64,000 bases of DNA from Chrysophaeum taylorii (lineage: Eukaryota; Sar; Pelagophyceae; Pelagomonadales; Pelagomonadaceae): NCBI GenBank assembly GCA_029834535.1, contig JAQMWT010000350.1:62001-126000 (forward strand). The letters run 5' to 3'. A program made the translations under genes and the position numbers. A model generated the notes under the pieces. That model searched no databases. It saw nothing but the letters and a program-made list of their open reading frames with translations, and was not told the origin of the DNA. Within the stretch, counting starts at the first letter, position 1. Every line of letters begins with the position of its first letter. This document shows, one piece after another, positions 1-8,997 of this stretch.

Positions 1-318
1 CCCTGAGCTACCGTGAGTTAGTTCAAATGTTTGTTCCCCTTGTTTAGGTAACATTGTTGATTCACGCACACGTGATTACGGCTTCCGAAGAAATGAAGAG
101 TATTCAGACGGACGAAACTACACAGCCATTGCGTGAAGGGATGCCCGACCAATCTGAGCGCCAGGATGTTGAAGCCAGCGCAAAGAATAAAGCCTTTGGA
201 ACTTGGTTGTTGATGATTCGCACCCTGATTTTTTGGAACATTTGTCGGAAGTGGATTCCGCAGAAGATGACTCTGGCCGATCAAACGTAAAGCTCGCCAC
301 GTCCGCGGTGAACCAGGT

Positions 319-725
319 TCAGGCAGTGAAATCTGAAACGGAGGACCGGTTGCCAACAGTAGATCCGACTTTCTGATTGTCGGAGGACACGACGGGACCA
401 CGAGTTGGATTCAGCTCACGCTTGTATGCAAGTGTCCCATTGACGAAGCCACAATGTTGAGAAGGAAGGCGTTCCAAATAAAGCCACCAATTGCGACAAG
501 CTTGTTTGCAACCATACCAAGAGCGACGGAGCTTGTAAACGAGCTTGGAACAATCGGTGGGTTGGCGAGGAGCGCCTTCGGGTGGCAAGACATAGATGTC
601 TTCGTCAATGGAGCTTGTAAAAGCTTGCATCCAAGCTTGTGCAAATCCCAGTCATGAACAGCGACAAAGGTCAGAAAGAAACGGATCGGATGTGGGCAAC
701 CGGTGATTGTCATGGCATTAATCAA
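319..725 (-). pseudogene. Copia reverse transcriptase fragment
   Basis: Minus frames encode VAVHDWDLHKL (the N-terminal RT Asp region) followed, in another frame, by EDIYVLPPEGAPRQP and LVYKLRRSWYGCKQACRNWW, the classic copia RT segment 'DIYVxxPEG...KLxxSLYGLKQAxRxW'. The YVDD box is not seen. At least one frameshift separates the two parts. Confidence 0.75.
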
Positions 726-1353
726 GCCGTGAACCTGGGTGTCCGCGTCACAGCGACGTCAATGAAGGATCCACTCTTGCTTGGTTTGCATTTGCGTGAT
801 GCCAGGAGAATCACCTTGACAATCCCAGTAACCAAGAAATCCTTATAACATGGCTTGCAACCAGCAGGACGCTCAGGATTCGGAGCTAAAGCTTCCAAAT
901 GGTGGAAGTGATAGTAGTTTCGTCGGTCTGAATACTGGGACATTTCTTCCAGAGTAATACGTTCATGGGAGCAAGGGTGTTAGCTAAAGGGGGAAGTGAC
1001 ATAATCAACTAACAAATGAATACTGACATCACAAGGTGACAGTAAACAGAGTGACAGGGAAACCACAACCCGTAAACATCATGGCCCGTATCCCACAGAA
1101 TGAGTATCTCAAGACAGGATCATGGCCCGTATTTTGGTCGGATTTGCCCGTTCACTTGTGGTTGGTCCGACTTTGCTGGGTCGACCCCGATAACCGGCTC
1201 TCAAAAACAGAAGATATGGGGCTTACGGCCGAAGATAGACGAGGGTCGTAATAAAACAAGTCAGGAAAACGGGCTTCGGCGAAGATAGACGAGGGTCGTA
1301 ATAACAAGTCAGGAACGCGAGAATCCACGAGCGTCAAAAACAACATGGATGAC

Positions 1354-2129
1354 TTACGAGGTTTTCGTCAAAAACAACCAATGAGGTTGATGACAGGACC
1401 AGGGTTGAAGCAATATGCGATATCCAGGGCCTGCAGAGGGATACCCGCCATAGAATAGCTTTAGCAGGACAGCCGAAGACACGAAGAAAATCGACACGAG
1501 TGTTTCATGTAGCATTTCATATGGCGTCATATATCCAGGATTAGAGGCATTTGGCATACGCTCAGAGATGAAGTCAGCCGTTTCCATGGCCCAACGCCAA
1601 AAATCAGGTGGACGGTGCGCATGTACCAAAAGAGTGCGAGAAATATCCGCGGTTGCGCGATGAGAGCGTTCCACAACACCGGAAAAAGCGTGAGCCTGTG
1701 AACTTTTGGACTGTGCTGCCGGAGCGCGCCGAAGCGCAATATTGTTGCCCAGACAGAAGGTTTCGAATTGGCCCATAAGAGAGCGGTCACGATCGGTGTA
1801 GATGAGGGCAACGCGATATCCGAATGGGCGAACCACGGTAGACAGAAAAGTTCGAGTTGTCGAGCGTTCGTAAGGGCATCGTGTCGTGGAGCAAAGTAAC
1901 GCGTGCGGCGGCGCGTATGATCATCGACAAACGTGAGCTTCATGGGCCAACGTTGGAGGAGCAAGCGGTGAGCTTCGTTCGTCATACTCGAATAGACTCC
2001 GGTAGAAGTTGGCGACAGTGGCAAAACAGTTGTGGCACGTAAGAACGTTGCAGATAGCTTGCAGATAGCGTCGCAGTGGCACGTAAGAACATTGCAGATA
2101 GCGTCGCGGGTGCTGAGGACGGAATTCAC
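1354..2129 (-). pseudogene. Copia integrase fragment, frameshifted
   Basis: Two minus frames together give a copia integrase core. One frame has KLTFVDDHTRRR (the first catalytic Asp region). The other continues with VALIYTDRDRSLMGQFETFC and GVVERSHRATADISRTLL, which carry the second Asp and the catalytic Glu regions, and ends in NPGYMTPYEMLHE. The reading frame changes between the two halves, at roughly 1840, so no functional integrase can be made. Confidence 0.75.
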
Positions 2130-3044
2130 GTCGATAGCAAAACCGAATTTTAAAGGTCAGAAAAGCGGCGAAAAAGTGCGTGAAGGAGAACCACAAATCA
2201 CACAGCAAAGAAGCGTTTGTCCAGGATCCCGAAGATGAGCGATCCAACCACATAGGAAGCACGAAAACTGCGCACGCGAAAAATTGACAGGCACAGCTTA
2301 GTTGTGGCAGGTGAAATGCGCGATGAAATGCGCGATGGAACGTGATTCGCTGGTGTTACCAAAAACCGACAAGCACAACGAGGAGTGGATCAACGAATAG
2401 CTGAAAATGCACAACGGGGAGTGGAGCAACGAATAGGCGAAATACAGAACGAGGAGAGGAGCAACGACGAGGGGAAAATACAGAACGAGGGGCTGAGCAA
2501 CGAATAGCGGAAAATACAGAACGAGGCGCCTGTGCAATAGGAGCTAAAAACAAAAACGAGGGGCTTCCGTGGGATGGGGTTGTTGATGTGCTTGCATCAG
2601 CTTGGAAGAGTCTGGTGGCTGACGACGCGGCGGATAGCGCGGCGGAAGTGGTTGTGCATGCCATCGAAATTGGTTGTTGAACTTCTCAAGGGTACAACCA
2701 CATTCATCGGTACGAAACGCCAGACGATAAAACAAAGCCAGTTTGAAGCACGATGCACGTAGTCAAATGCGAGGACACACTCGAGGGTGCGTCGGATCAG
2801 GTACAATGCCGAGCAACTTGAACTGCGGTGATGGGTACAGTGCCGAGCAACTTGAACGCCGGTGATATGTACAATGCTGAGCAACTTGTATACTCCGATG
2901 ATGAACTTGTTGAGGAAGTTCGCTACGCGATCCCCACGGCCCATGTAGTAGACATCGGTAATGCGCTTGTAAAGTTTCGCGTGAAGTTCATGTCGCGGTT
3001 GTCATGTTGTTCGCGTGAAGTTCATGTCGCGGTTTTCATGGATA

Positions 3045-3353
3045 TCAACGTTGTTGTTTGACGCGAAAATCTTCTTCAGAGCAGCGAGATGCTGAGATGC
3101 TAGTCCAAGTGTCAGTGGTCAAGATGATGCGATCACCGGTGGAAATGATCATGTTTTCCAGGCGCCGGGTCCATTGGTGAAAAAGATGTCGCTCACCACT
3201 GAAAACATCGATTTTTTGCGAAAGCTTGCTATCCTTAATTTCGATCGAGGACATGATAGACGATAACGAACCGAACACGTAGCAATGAACCGAAGCCGAG
3301 GAGGAGTCGCTGTTGTCCGTGAAGTCAAGCTCAGGTCGTTCGGCCTTGAACAC
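3045..3353 (-). pseudogene. Gag-like N-terminus of copia element A
   Basis: About 100 residues are open, containing a segment (KIDVFSGERHLFHQWTRRLE) that resembles the 'F-G-x-N-x-x-x-W' start of copia Gag. The frame overlaps the primer-binding region: residues FKAERPEL are encoded by the same bases that resemble the tRNA complement, as in element B (FVSIERPL). The frame then closes, so this is a fragment. Confidence 0.5.
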
Positions 3354-3361
3354 CTGGTACC

Positions 3362-3506
3362 ATGTTACGAATGGTATGAGGCGTTAGACTAGCGATAAGA
3401 GAAAGACGTAAGGATACTGGATACGTGGTGCAGGGGTAAGTGTCATAGCTTCCTCACAAGGGGTGTAGCCTGCCTCGCACTGTAGGATACGGACAGAATA
3501 ATAACA
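3362..3506 (-). repeat. Candidate 5' LTR of copia element A
   Basis: Read on the minus strand, this segment begins TGTTATTATTC and ends GTAACA directly before the TGG of the primer-binding site, giving the expected TG...CA ends. It shares the string CTTACCCCT with the 5' LTR of copia element B. No second copy is visible to define the boundaries, so the 145-bp length is an inference. Confidence 0.4.
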
Positions 3507-3598
3507 GTCGAGACTCCTAGTAGTAGTTGTTCGGTTGATCGATCGCACTATGTGTCTGTCTCGAGGAAAAAAAGCGTCATCCTTGGCCCTGCCCGCAT

Positions 3599-4480
3599 TT
3601 AGGAAGGTTCGGGGTCGTGGCGCAACTCGACGTGATCCTCGGCGTCGGACAGGGAAGTGGCAGCGTCTTGCTCGACATTGGCGTAGGTCCGTCGAACGAC
3701 AGGCAAGATGCCCGCAATGGTGAAGAAGAGGGAGCCGACGAGGAAGCACCAAGTCCCGATCTGAACAGTCAAGTCATCGCACCCAATGTTCGGGAGGTAA
3801 AGGACAGAGCCGACGAGGAAGAGGAGTGCCCCCAGCATGGTAGAGTTGGTGGTACACAAAACCAGAATTTTGGCGAGAAGGACCTTGGAGGGGTCGTCGA
3901 CCTCGAGCGTAGGCGAAAATGCGTGCCCCGTGTGCGCGCCGTTCAAGAAGCACGCCATAACGAAAAACAAACTCCCGATAATGAACCCCCAAGAACCCGC
4001 GAGCGACGCTTGGTAGCCGCCCATCTTCGCCTCGACCGCGGGTGCGTACATGATTGTCGCGCCCAAGTACGAGATCGTGCCGACCACGTACATCTTGTTC
4101 ATGCACACCTCGAACTGACCCCCCCCTTTGTAGGCTTCTTCGAGATCAAACAAAGACGTCTTGAGGTAAATCACTCCCCCCATAAAGTACAGCCAGACTC
4201 CGTCCACGTACACACCCTCGAACCCCGGAAGGAAGCAGACCGAGCCCAAGACGAACATCACGCCCGCGAGGATGTACAGTTGGCCCAGCAATTTCTCGAA
4301 CCAATGAGTCGCATGTTTCTGCGTCAAAGACAAGAATTCGCTCCCACGTCCTGCGGGCCCGGCAAAAAGCTGCACGACCCACAAGTTTCGGAACCGCCGG
4401 GTGCGAGCACCATGCGCAACTCGCGGCATCTTTCTATCTGTGGCCCCTAAGCTACGTTCGGTCTCGCTAACGGGTCTCAA
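3599..4480 (-). CDS. Multi-pass membrane protein with YrhK-like repeats
   Basis: The 293-residue frame has six hydrophobic segments arranged as three pairs, roughly residues 65-115, 130-185 and 205-265. Each pair carries the pattern 'G-x-x-x-F-x-x-GS ... G-x-W-x-F-x-x-GS-x-x-F' (for example FVLGSVCFLPG, GSWGFIIGSLFF, GTWCFLVGSLFF). This pattern is typical of the YrhK domain, found in bacteria and algae and functionally uncharacterised. The C-terminus is acidic and soluble. The first 40 residues are basic and may not be used, since an internal Met at residue 18 (MPRVAHG) is an alternative start. No introns are evident. The product is probably an integral membrane protein of unknown function. 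Confidence 0.7.
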   Translation of the reverse strand: MRPVSETERSLGATDRKMPRVAHGARTRRFRNLWVVQLFAGPAGRGSEFLSLTQKHATHWFEKLLGQLYILAGVMFVLGSVCFLPGFEGVYVDGVWLYFMGGVIYLKTSLFDLEEAYKGGGQFEVCMNKMYVVGTISYLGATIMYAPAVEAKMGGYQASLAGSWGFIIGSLFFVMACFLNGAHTGHAFSPTLEVDDPSKVLLAKILVLCTTNSTMLGALLFLVGSVLYLPNIGCDDLTVQIGTWCFLVGSLFFTIAGILPVVRRTYANVEQDAATSLSDAEDHVELRHDPEPS

Positions 4481-5108
4481 AATTACACAGGTGCATGCAA
4501 TGACATCGTTAACAACTAATAAACCAACAGCCCCACACCCCTAGTGAGCGCTCTCCCCCAGCGACTGCGAGTACACCGCCTTTATTAATTAAGAGCCAAT
4601 GCCCCGTTCGTTCGGCGCGCGAAATTGAATGAGCCTCGTGGTGACTGGACTGACTCCGCAGCGACAGCTCGTCGTTCCAAGCTTGCGCAGCTCTCTTTTC
4701 CGTGGTTCTTAATTCTCGGATGGGGCGATTCGAGGAGAGGGTTGTGTTCGCTTTTCCAAATGCTCGGACGCGCCGCGCGCAACCATCGTCTGAGTGGACT
4801 CGAGGCAATATTGGCTTAGGGAGGTCAAAAGCACCGTTCGTCGTGCGGGCGCGGCACATCATGATGGACACGTGGCAGCGGCTGTAGTATATGCTCAATT
4901 GAGCGGCCGCCGTAGGGGTTGTCGATTTCTTCGTTTGTTCGTTGGCACCACGAATGAAGCGGGGCCAAGCTGATCGCTCGGCGAGTTCGTCGACTAGGTC
5001 GCGACCGGAGGGTGAGGACCGTCATCATCATCGAGATGCCCGCTAGTAAAATCAACTGACCGTGGGACCCCTCTCTCGAGAGCTGAAGCCGTTGGAGGGG
5101 ATTCAAAA
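4481..5108. other. Intergenic, no gene seen
   Basis: This spacer lies between divergent genes and presumably holds both promoters. Short open frames here look random, with no recognisable motif. Confidence 0.6.
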
Positions 5109-6200
5109 ATGGCGGCGGAAACAACACCTCTCGTTCTGAGGCTGGGGACGACGAGCACGCAGTTCAAGGAGTGGCGGCAGAGGGCCGAGAGCGCGCTATC
5201 GTCCCCCGGCGCGACGCCGAGCCGCGCGGTAACCGAGGACGACTGGGCGTTGCTCGAGTCGGCGCGGAAGGCGGCGTCCGAGGCCGAGGAAGCCTGGATT
5301 CTGGACCGCGTGCGGTGCGAGGTGCTGTCGCCCGAAGACGAAGACGAAGAAGAAGATGAGGAGGACCTCGACGCGGCGGTGCGGGAAGTCGAGGCAAGCG
5401 CGCGGCGGCTGCGTGCGGCCGAGGAGAAGCGGTGGCGCGCGGAGCGCGCGCTGCGAGCAAAGTCCGAAGCCGTCGCGGCTCGAATATCCGAATGCGAGGC
5501 GCTCGCCGTGATGGACGCGCACGTAGATCTTCAGGCAACCGAGCGCAGGCTGCTTGCCGAGCTCGAGGCGGTCGAGGCGGAGACCGCGGCCATCTTGGCG
5601 ACGACGTCCGAGCCTCCCGGCGTCGACGTCGCCAAAAGGTGCGACGAGCTCGCGCAGCTCGTCGAGGACCTTGGCGAAGCGCGCATCGTGGCTACCCGGC
5701 ACGTCTTCGACTCCATCGAGGTCGTCGTCGAGCTTAAGAAAGAGGTGCGCCTCGCCGTGATCTTGGACGAATCGTTACGAGTCGAAACGGCGCACCTCGC
5801 GCACGACGTCGTCGACGTTGCCGACGTCCTCGATGCGGCGCGCCGCGAACACCCCCCCGACGATTTCAGGCTCCTTGTGGCAGAGACGCGAGCGAGGATC
5901 CGCCAGCTCCATCGCCGCAAGGCCCTGGTCGCCTCCTTGAGGAGTAGCGACGTCAAGGTCCACGCCAACGACGACTGCGACCGTCTCGCCCTCGTCTCGA
6001 GGTCCTGGACGGCCACGCTCACGCTCCCGAAGCAGTATCCCGACCACCCGCCCGACGCGGCACCCAGACTTCACGCGCTTTCCGTTGGCGCTCTTAGCGC
6101 GCAAGTCGACGCGCTCCGGGACGACCTCGACCGCCAGCTCGCCCGCGGTGCCCCGCTCCTCGACGTTATCGACAACCTAAAGCGACATTTTTCTCTATAG
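5109..6200 (+). CDS. Coiled-coil protein with possible RWD-like C-terminus
   Basis: A single 363-residue frame with strong GC codon bias. Residues about 45-180 are Glu/Ala/Arg-rich and predicted coiled coil, with an acidic run (DEDEEEDEEDLD) near residue 75. A second helical section spans about 190-290. The last 65 residues contain SWTATLTLPKQYPDHPPDAAP, which resembles the 'LPxxYPxxPP' turn of RWD folds. It is followed by a terminal helix. RWD plus coiled coil occurs in kinetochore subunits and THOC5-like proteins, but I cannot choose between these. It is a real gene by length and codon use; its function is unknown. Confidence 0.7.
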   Translation: MAAETTPLVLRLGTTSTQFKEWRQRAESALSSPGATPSRAVTEDDWALLESARKAASEAEEAWILDRVRCEVLSPEDEDEEEDEEDLDAAVREVEASARRLRAAEEKRWRAERALRAKSEAVAARISECEALAVMDAHVDLQATERRLLAELEAVEAETAAILATTSEPPGVDVAKRCDELAQLVEDLGEARIVATRHVFDSIEVVVELKKEVRLAVILDESLRVETAHLAHDVVDVADVLDAARREHPPDDFRLLVAETRARIRQLHRRKALVASLRSSDVKVHANDDCDRLALVSRSWTATLTLPKQYPDHPPDAAPRLHALSVGALSAQVDALRDDLDRQLARGAPLLDVIDNLKRHFSL

Positions 6201-6290
6201 TTTTATTTCATTTTCCGACTCACTGACTCAAAGTGATATCGCAGCAGCAGCAGCAAAGTCAAGCCAAGGCAACGCAACCGTGTGGGCTAG

Positions 6291-6947
6291 CTATCTCTGG
6301 TGTGGACTCGCGACGCCCTTGGTTGTTTCGGCGTTGATGTCTCGTCCCCCCTGGTAGTACCAAACGCCGTCCTCGCGGACGAAGGTGGCGCGCTCGGTGA
6401 CGACCTACGAGAGAAAAATTGCTCGCTCTGACAAGAAGCGCAGAGTCTCACGATCGCCTTGGCCCCCTGGCCGCGCTGCGAGAGGGGCTGCATGTCGCAC
6501 TCGAAGGCGATCTCGGTCGTCTTATCGTCGAGATCGAGCTCCTGGACAACTCTGAGCGCGGTGAAGCGCGTCCTGTCGAGGCCCTTGGCGATGCGCGCAG
6601 CCCTGAAACAACAACAATAGAGCGTCGCGTCGCGTCGGAGCAGCGTACCAGGCCTCGGCGTCGTCTCGCCATTGGGGATTGGTCGGGTGCGTGGTCTTCA
6701 CGACGAAGCCCGGCAACTTCTTCGCTAACGCAGAGTAGCGCGCCCGGAGAAGCGCGTTCGCAGTCGGCGCGGCGGCGCCCTCGTGGAAGGGACCGCAGCA
6801 CTCCGCGTAGCTCCGCGGGCCGCCGCACGGACAGTCACGCTGCTGCTGCTGCTGCTGCTTCCTCCTCTTCGGGCCTTTGGGCGCCCCGAAGCCGCCGCTG
6901 CTGAGGGCACCAGCAGCGCCGACCACAAAAAAGTACCACTGGTACAT
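6291..6947 (-). CDS. YchJ/UPF0225-like SEC-C protein, three exons
   Basis: The first exon (6947-6649) encodes an N-terminal hydrophobic leader (MYQWYFFVVGAAGALS), a basic/poly-Gln stretch, then the SEC-C zinc motif CPCGGPRSYAECCGPFH. This is followed by NALLRARYSALAKKLPGF, the diagnostic YchJ sequence. GT-AG introns at 6603-6648 (46 bp) and 6405-6451 (47 bp) join to exons 6452-6602 and 6291-6404, restoring one frame through the conserved end TERATFVREDGVWYYQGG. The family binds zinc and is mostly bacterial, of unknown function. The leader suggests organelle or secretory targeting. A Met ten codons upstream is possible, but the chosen start places the hydrophobic leader at the N-terminus. Confidence 0.85.
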
Positions 6948-6961
6948 AATTTTGCAAGTGC

Positions 6962-7276
6962 AGGCCAGTAAGTTCACCTAGTCCCAATCTCTAACCCCAG
7001 TAAGTTCGCCTGGTCAGTAAGTTCACCTAGTCCAAATCTCTAACCCCTGTAAGTTCGGTGTAAACTCACTCGTGCTCACACCCACTCCTTTGAGCTCGTC
7101 GCTCTCACCCCCGCCAATCCAAGCTGCTTTGATCCGCACGCGCCGCCAGCCCGTGAGTTTACTCTTAAAACCCCAGTAAGTTCACCTGGTCTCAGTAAGC
7201 TCACCTGGTCACTATGTTCACATTGTCCCAATCTCAAACCCCAGTAAGTTCACCTTGTCCCAGTAAGTTCACCTAC
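6962..7276 (+). repeat. Scattered copies of an AGTAAGTTCACCT motif
   Basis: The string (C)AGTAAGTTCACCTxGTC, or a close variant, recurs at about 6967, 7011, 7172, 7193, 7241 and 7260, interleaved with 'CCAATCTCTAACCCC'. The copies are irregularly spaced, not a clean tandem array. Each contains GTAAGT, the ideal 5' splice-site hexamer. No coding potential is seen. Function is unknown. Confidence 0.7.
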
Positions 7277-7304
7277 AGTGTGCGTGTAGACGCCGGGAGG
7301 GGGC

Positions 7305-7860
7305 TTAATGGTATTGCGCAGCACGTGTGGGGTAGGGTGGAGTCGTCGACTCAGAAGAGCATATTCTCGGGGTTGCCGATCGACAGAGAGCCACGTAGCG
7401 CTGGACGTGACAGAAGACGGGCTTGGGCAAGAGGACGCCGACCTCGCGGGGCGTCTGGCCCTGGCTCTTGGTGATCGTTTGGCGTCGACGGGCCTTAAGG
7501 GATACAGGTTGGAGGAGCCTCGGTGACACGACGCGATCGATCATGTATCTGGTACCGTTGCAGTGGCCGTGCGACGGGTCGAGGTTGCGAAGACTTTAAG
7601 CTCGCGATCAAAGTCAGCATGCCGTTGGTTGTCGGGGAGTTCAAAACTCGACTCTTGAGAGCGAGGCGTCGTCTTCCGACCCAACGCCGAAAAGAACTCC
7701 GACGCCTCGTCTCCGGGAAAAAAAGGCCGCGGTCATGCGCGCGTTGTCAGCAGCGACAACATCGTTTCGACGGGGCGTGAGAATGGTGCGCTGAAAGAGC
7801 CGCCGCGGGTCGTGGAAATAGTCTGCGAGGTCGCCGTAGACGGCTTGGAGGATCAATGCC
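7305..7860 (-). pseudogene. Helitron/Pif1-type helicase C-terminal remnant
   Basis: Minus frames give RTILTPRRNDVV at about 7790 and then HCNGTRYMIDRVV, TITKSQGQTPREVGVLLPKP and CHVQRYVALCRS. These match the late helicase motifs of Pif1 and Helitron RepHel proteins ('ILTPxNxDV', 'CNGTR', 'TINKSQGQT...VG..LxxPVFxHGQLYVALSR'). The two blocks are in different frames and the mid-section is missing, so it is a relic. It lies just downstream of the Fanzor-like region on the same strand, with a SINE-like insert between. Confidence 0.75.
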
Positions 7861-7897
7861 CGTCTGGCTCGCGGGCCTACCTGATCCTTACCCTAAC

Positions 7898-8250
7898 TAA
7901 CTAACTTCAGACCTCTCCCGAGCATGGGAGCCAGGCCGGACCGACAGGAGCCAGTCCGGAATCACGGGCCTGTAGACGAGGAGTGCCGAAAGGCCGGTCG
8001 GCGGAGAGTGACCATCAATCGCCATGCGACGAGGAGACCGCGATGTGACTGACAACCAACTCGTCGATAACCTTCCGTCTTCGCCCCCCGGCCATACCCC
8101 GTCCCACTGCGAACGTTCCGGCTGCCAACCGGCCCGCCCGGGAGGCGAATAGGTGCCAACCTACGCCGGGAGGGCGGATGCCCTCGCAAGGCTCAGGATT
8201 CATGAGGCACCGTCCTCCATCGCAACCGCAGTCGGCGATCAGGGTAAGGG
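7898..8250 (-). mobile_element. SINE-like repeat, longest copy (family R)
   Basis: In the minus orientation the sequence ends in a (TTAG)n-type tail, seen on the plus strand as CTAACTAACTAAC at 7893-7905. It closely matches the insertion at 31566-31767 and partly matches 18836-18990 and 27808-27913. It extends farther 5' than the other copies. TTACCCTAA at 7889-7897 and 8251-8259 may be a target-site duplication. The 5' half can be read as GSRNVRS...GRRRKVIDELV, which resembles the start of LINE endonuclease domains, suggesting derivation from a LINE. Confidence 0.65.
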
Positions 8251-8452
8251 TTACCCTAAATCGAGGGACAAACGGCAGCACGCGAACGACCCCCGCCCGT
8301 CCTCTCTTCGCCTGCCCCACGCCTCAGCGATGACCCCGACTAGATCCCGCGTACTTATCTCCGCCCGTCAGGCACATCCCTCATACCCCACAAACCCACA
8401 CACATCCTTCATGCTCCCCACACACACCCCCCTCTTAGCAGTCGACATTTAA

Positions 8453-8505
<53 letters not shown>

Positions 8506-8997
8506 TCTGTCGATTAGTAGTAAGGACAAACAAACAACCAACCAAACAAACAAACGTCTGTCGATTAGTAGTTAAGATGCGAGCCTAGAAGCAAAAGGGG
8601 AAAAATTTGTCGAATATGCGGGTTTGCGAATCGAGGATTTTTTGGGGGAGGTGATTCGGGGGGTATAGGAAGTTACAAAAAAATCCGTTGTTACACAGCA
8701 ATGTTTTCGGACTCGGACAATAAAAATACTAACGAGACGAACCATAACGAACAATCAACAACAGAAAATCATGATACTCACGGGACAATCAACAACAGAA
8801 AATCATGATACTCACGGGTTGTCCAATTAAGAACAATCACCGGGCCCATGAATAGTAAATGAGGCCCGGCTTGCGTCGCCGTCGAGTAGGTGTATCCGCA
8901 CCTCCTGTGCAAGAAACACGCGCAACTTAGTCACAATCGCATCAAGAATATGATCTCACTTGCGCGGCGCGCCAAGGTAGTAAGGGAGAGAGAACGT
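8251..8997. repeat. Gene-poor stretch with simple and short direct repeats
   Basis: Contains a (GACA)n microsatellite at about 8457-8505, a duplicated 'CTGTCGATTAGTAGT' (about 8506 and 8560), and a perfect 34-bp direct duplication at about 8752-8785 and 8786-8819. The string CCCCTCTTAGCAGTCGACAT just before the microsatellite recurs at about 26867. No gene is visible. Confidence 0.75.

Larger units (their letters stand above)
1..3506 (-). mobile_element. Degraded Ty1/copia LTR retrotransposon (element A)
   Basis: On the minus strand, copia-type pieces occur in the copia order: a Gag-like start (3353-3045), integrase (about 2129-1354), then reverse transcriptase (about 725-319). All are broken by stops and frameshifts, so the element is dead. 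A candidate primer-binding site, TGGTACCAGGTGTTC, lies at about 3344-3358 and directly abuts the proposed 5' LTR. The 3' end runs off the window or is truncated, since no RNase H domain or second LTR was found. The interior is unusually rich in local direct duplications, for example around 1210-1310, 2040-2105, 2370-2530, 2785-2890 and 2980-3040. Assignment to Ty1/copia rests on the domain order and on the RT and integrase motifs. Confidence 0.8.

Noticed and set aside
8457-8819. A CRISPR-like array
   Set aside because: Only microsatellite and a single 34-bp duplication without unique spacers; eukaryotic context.
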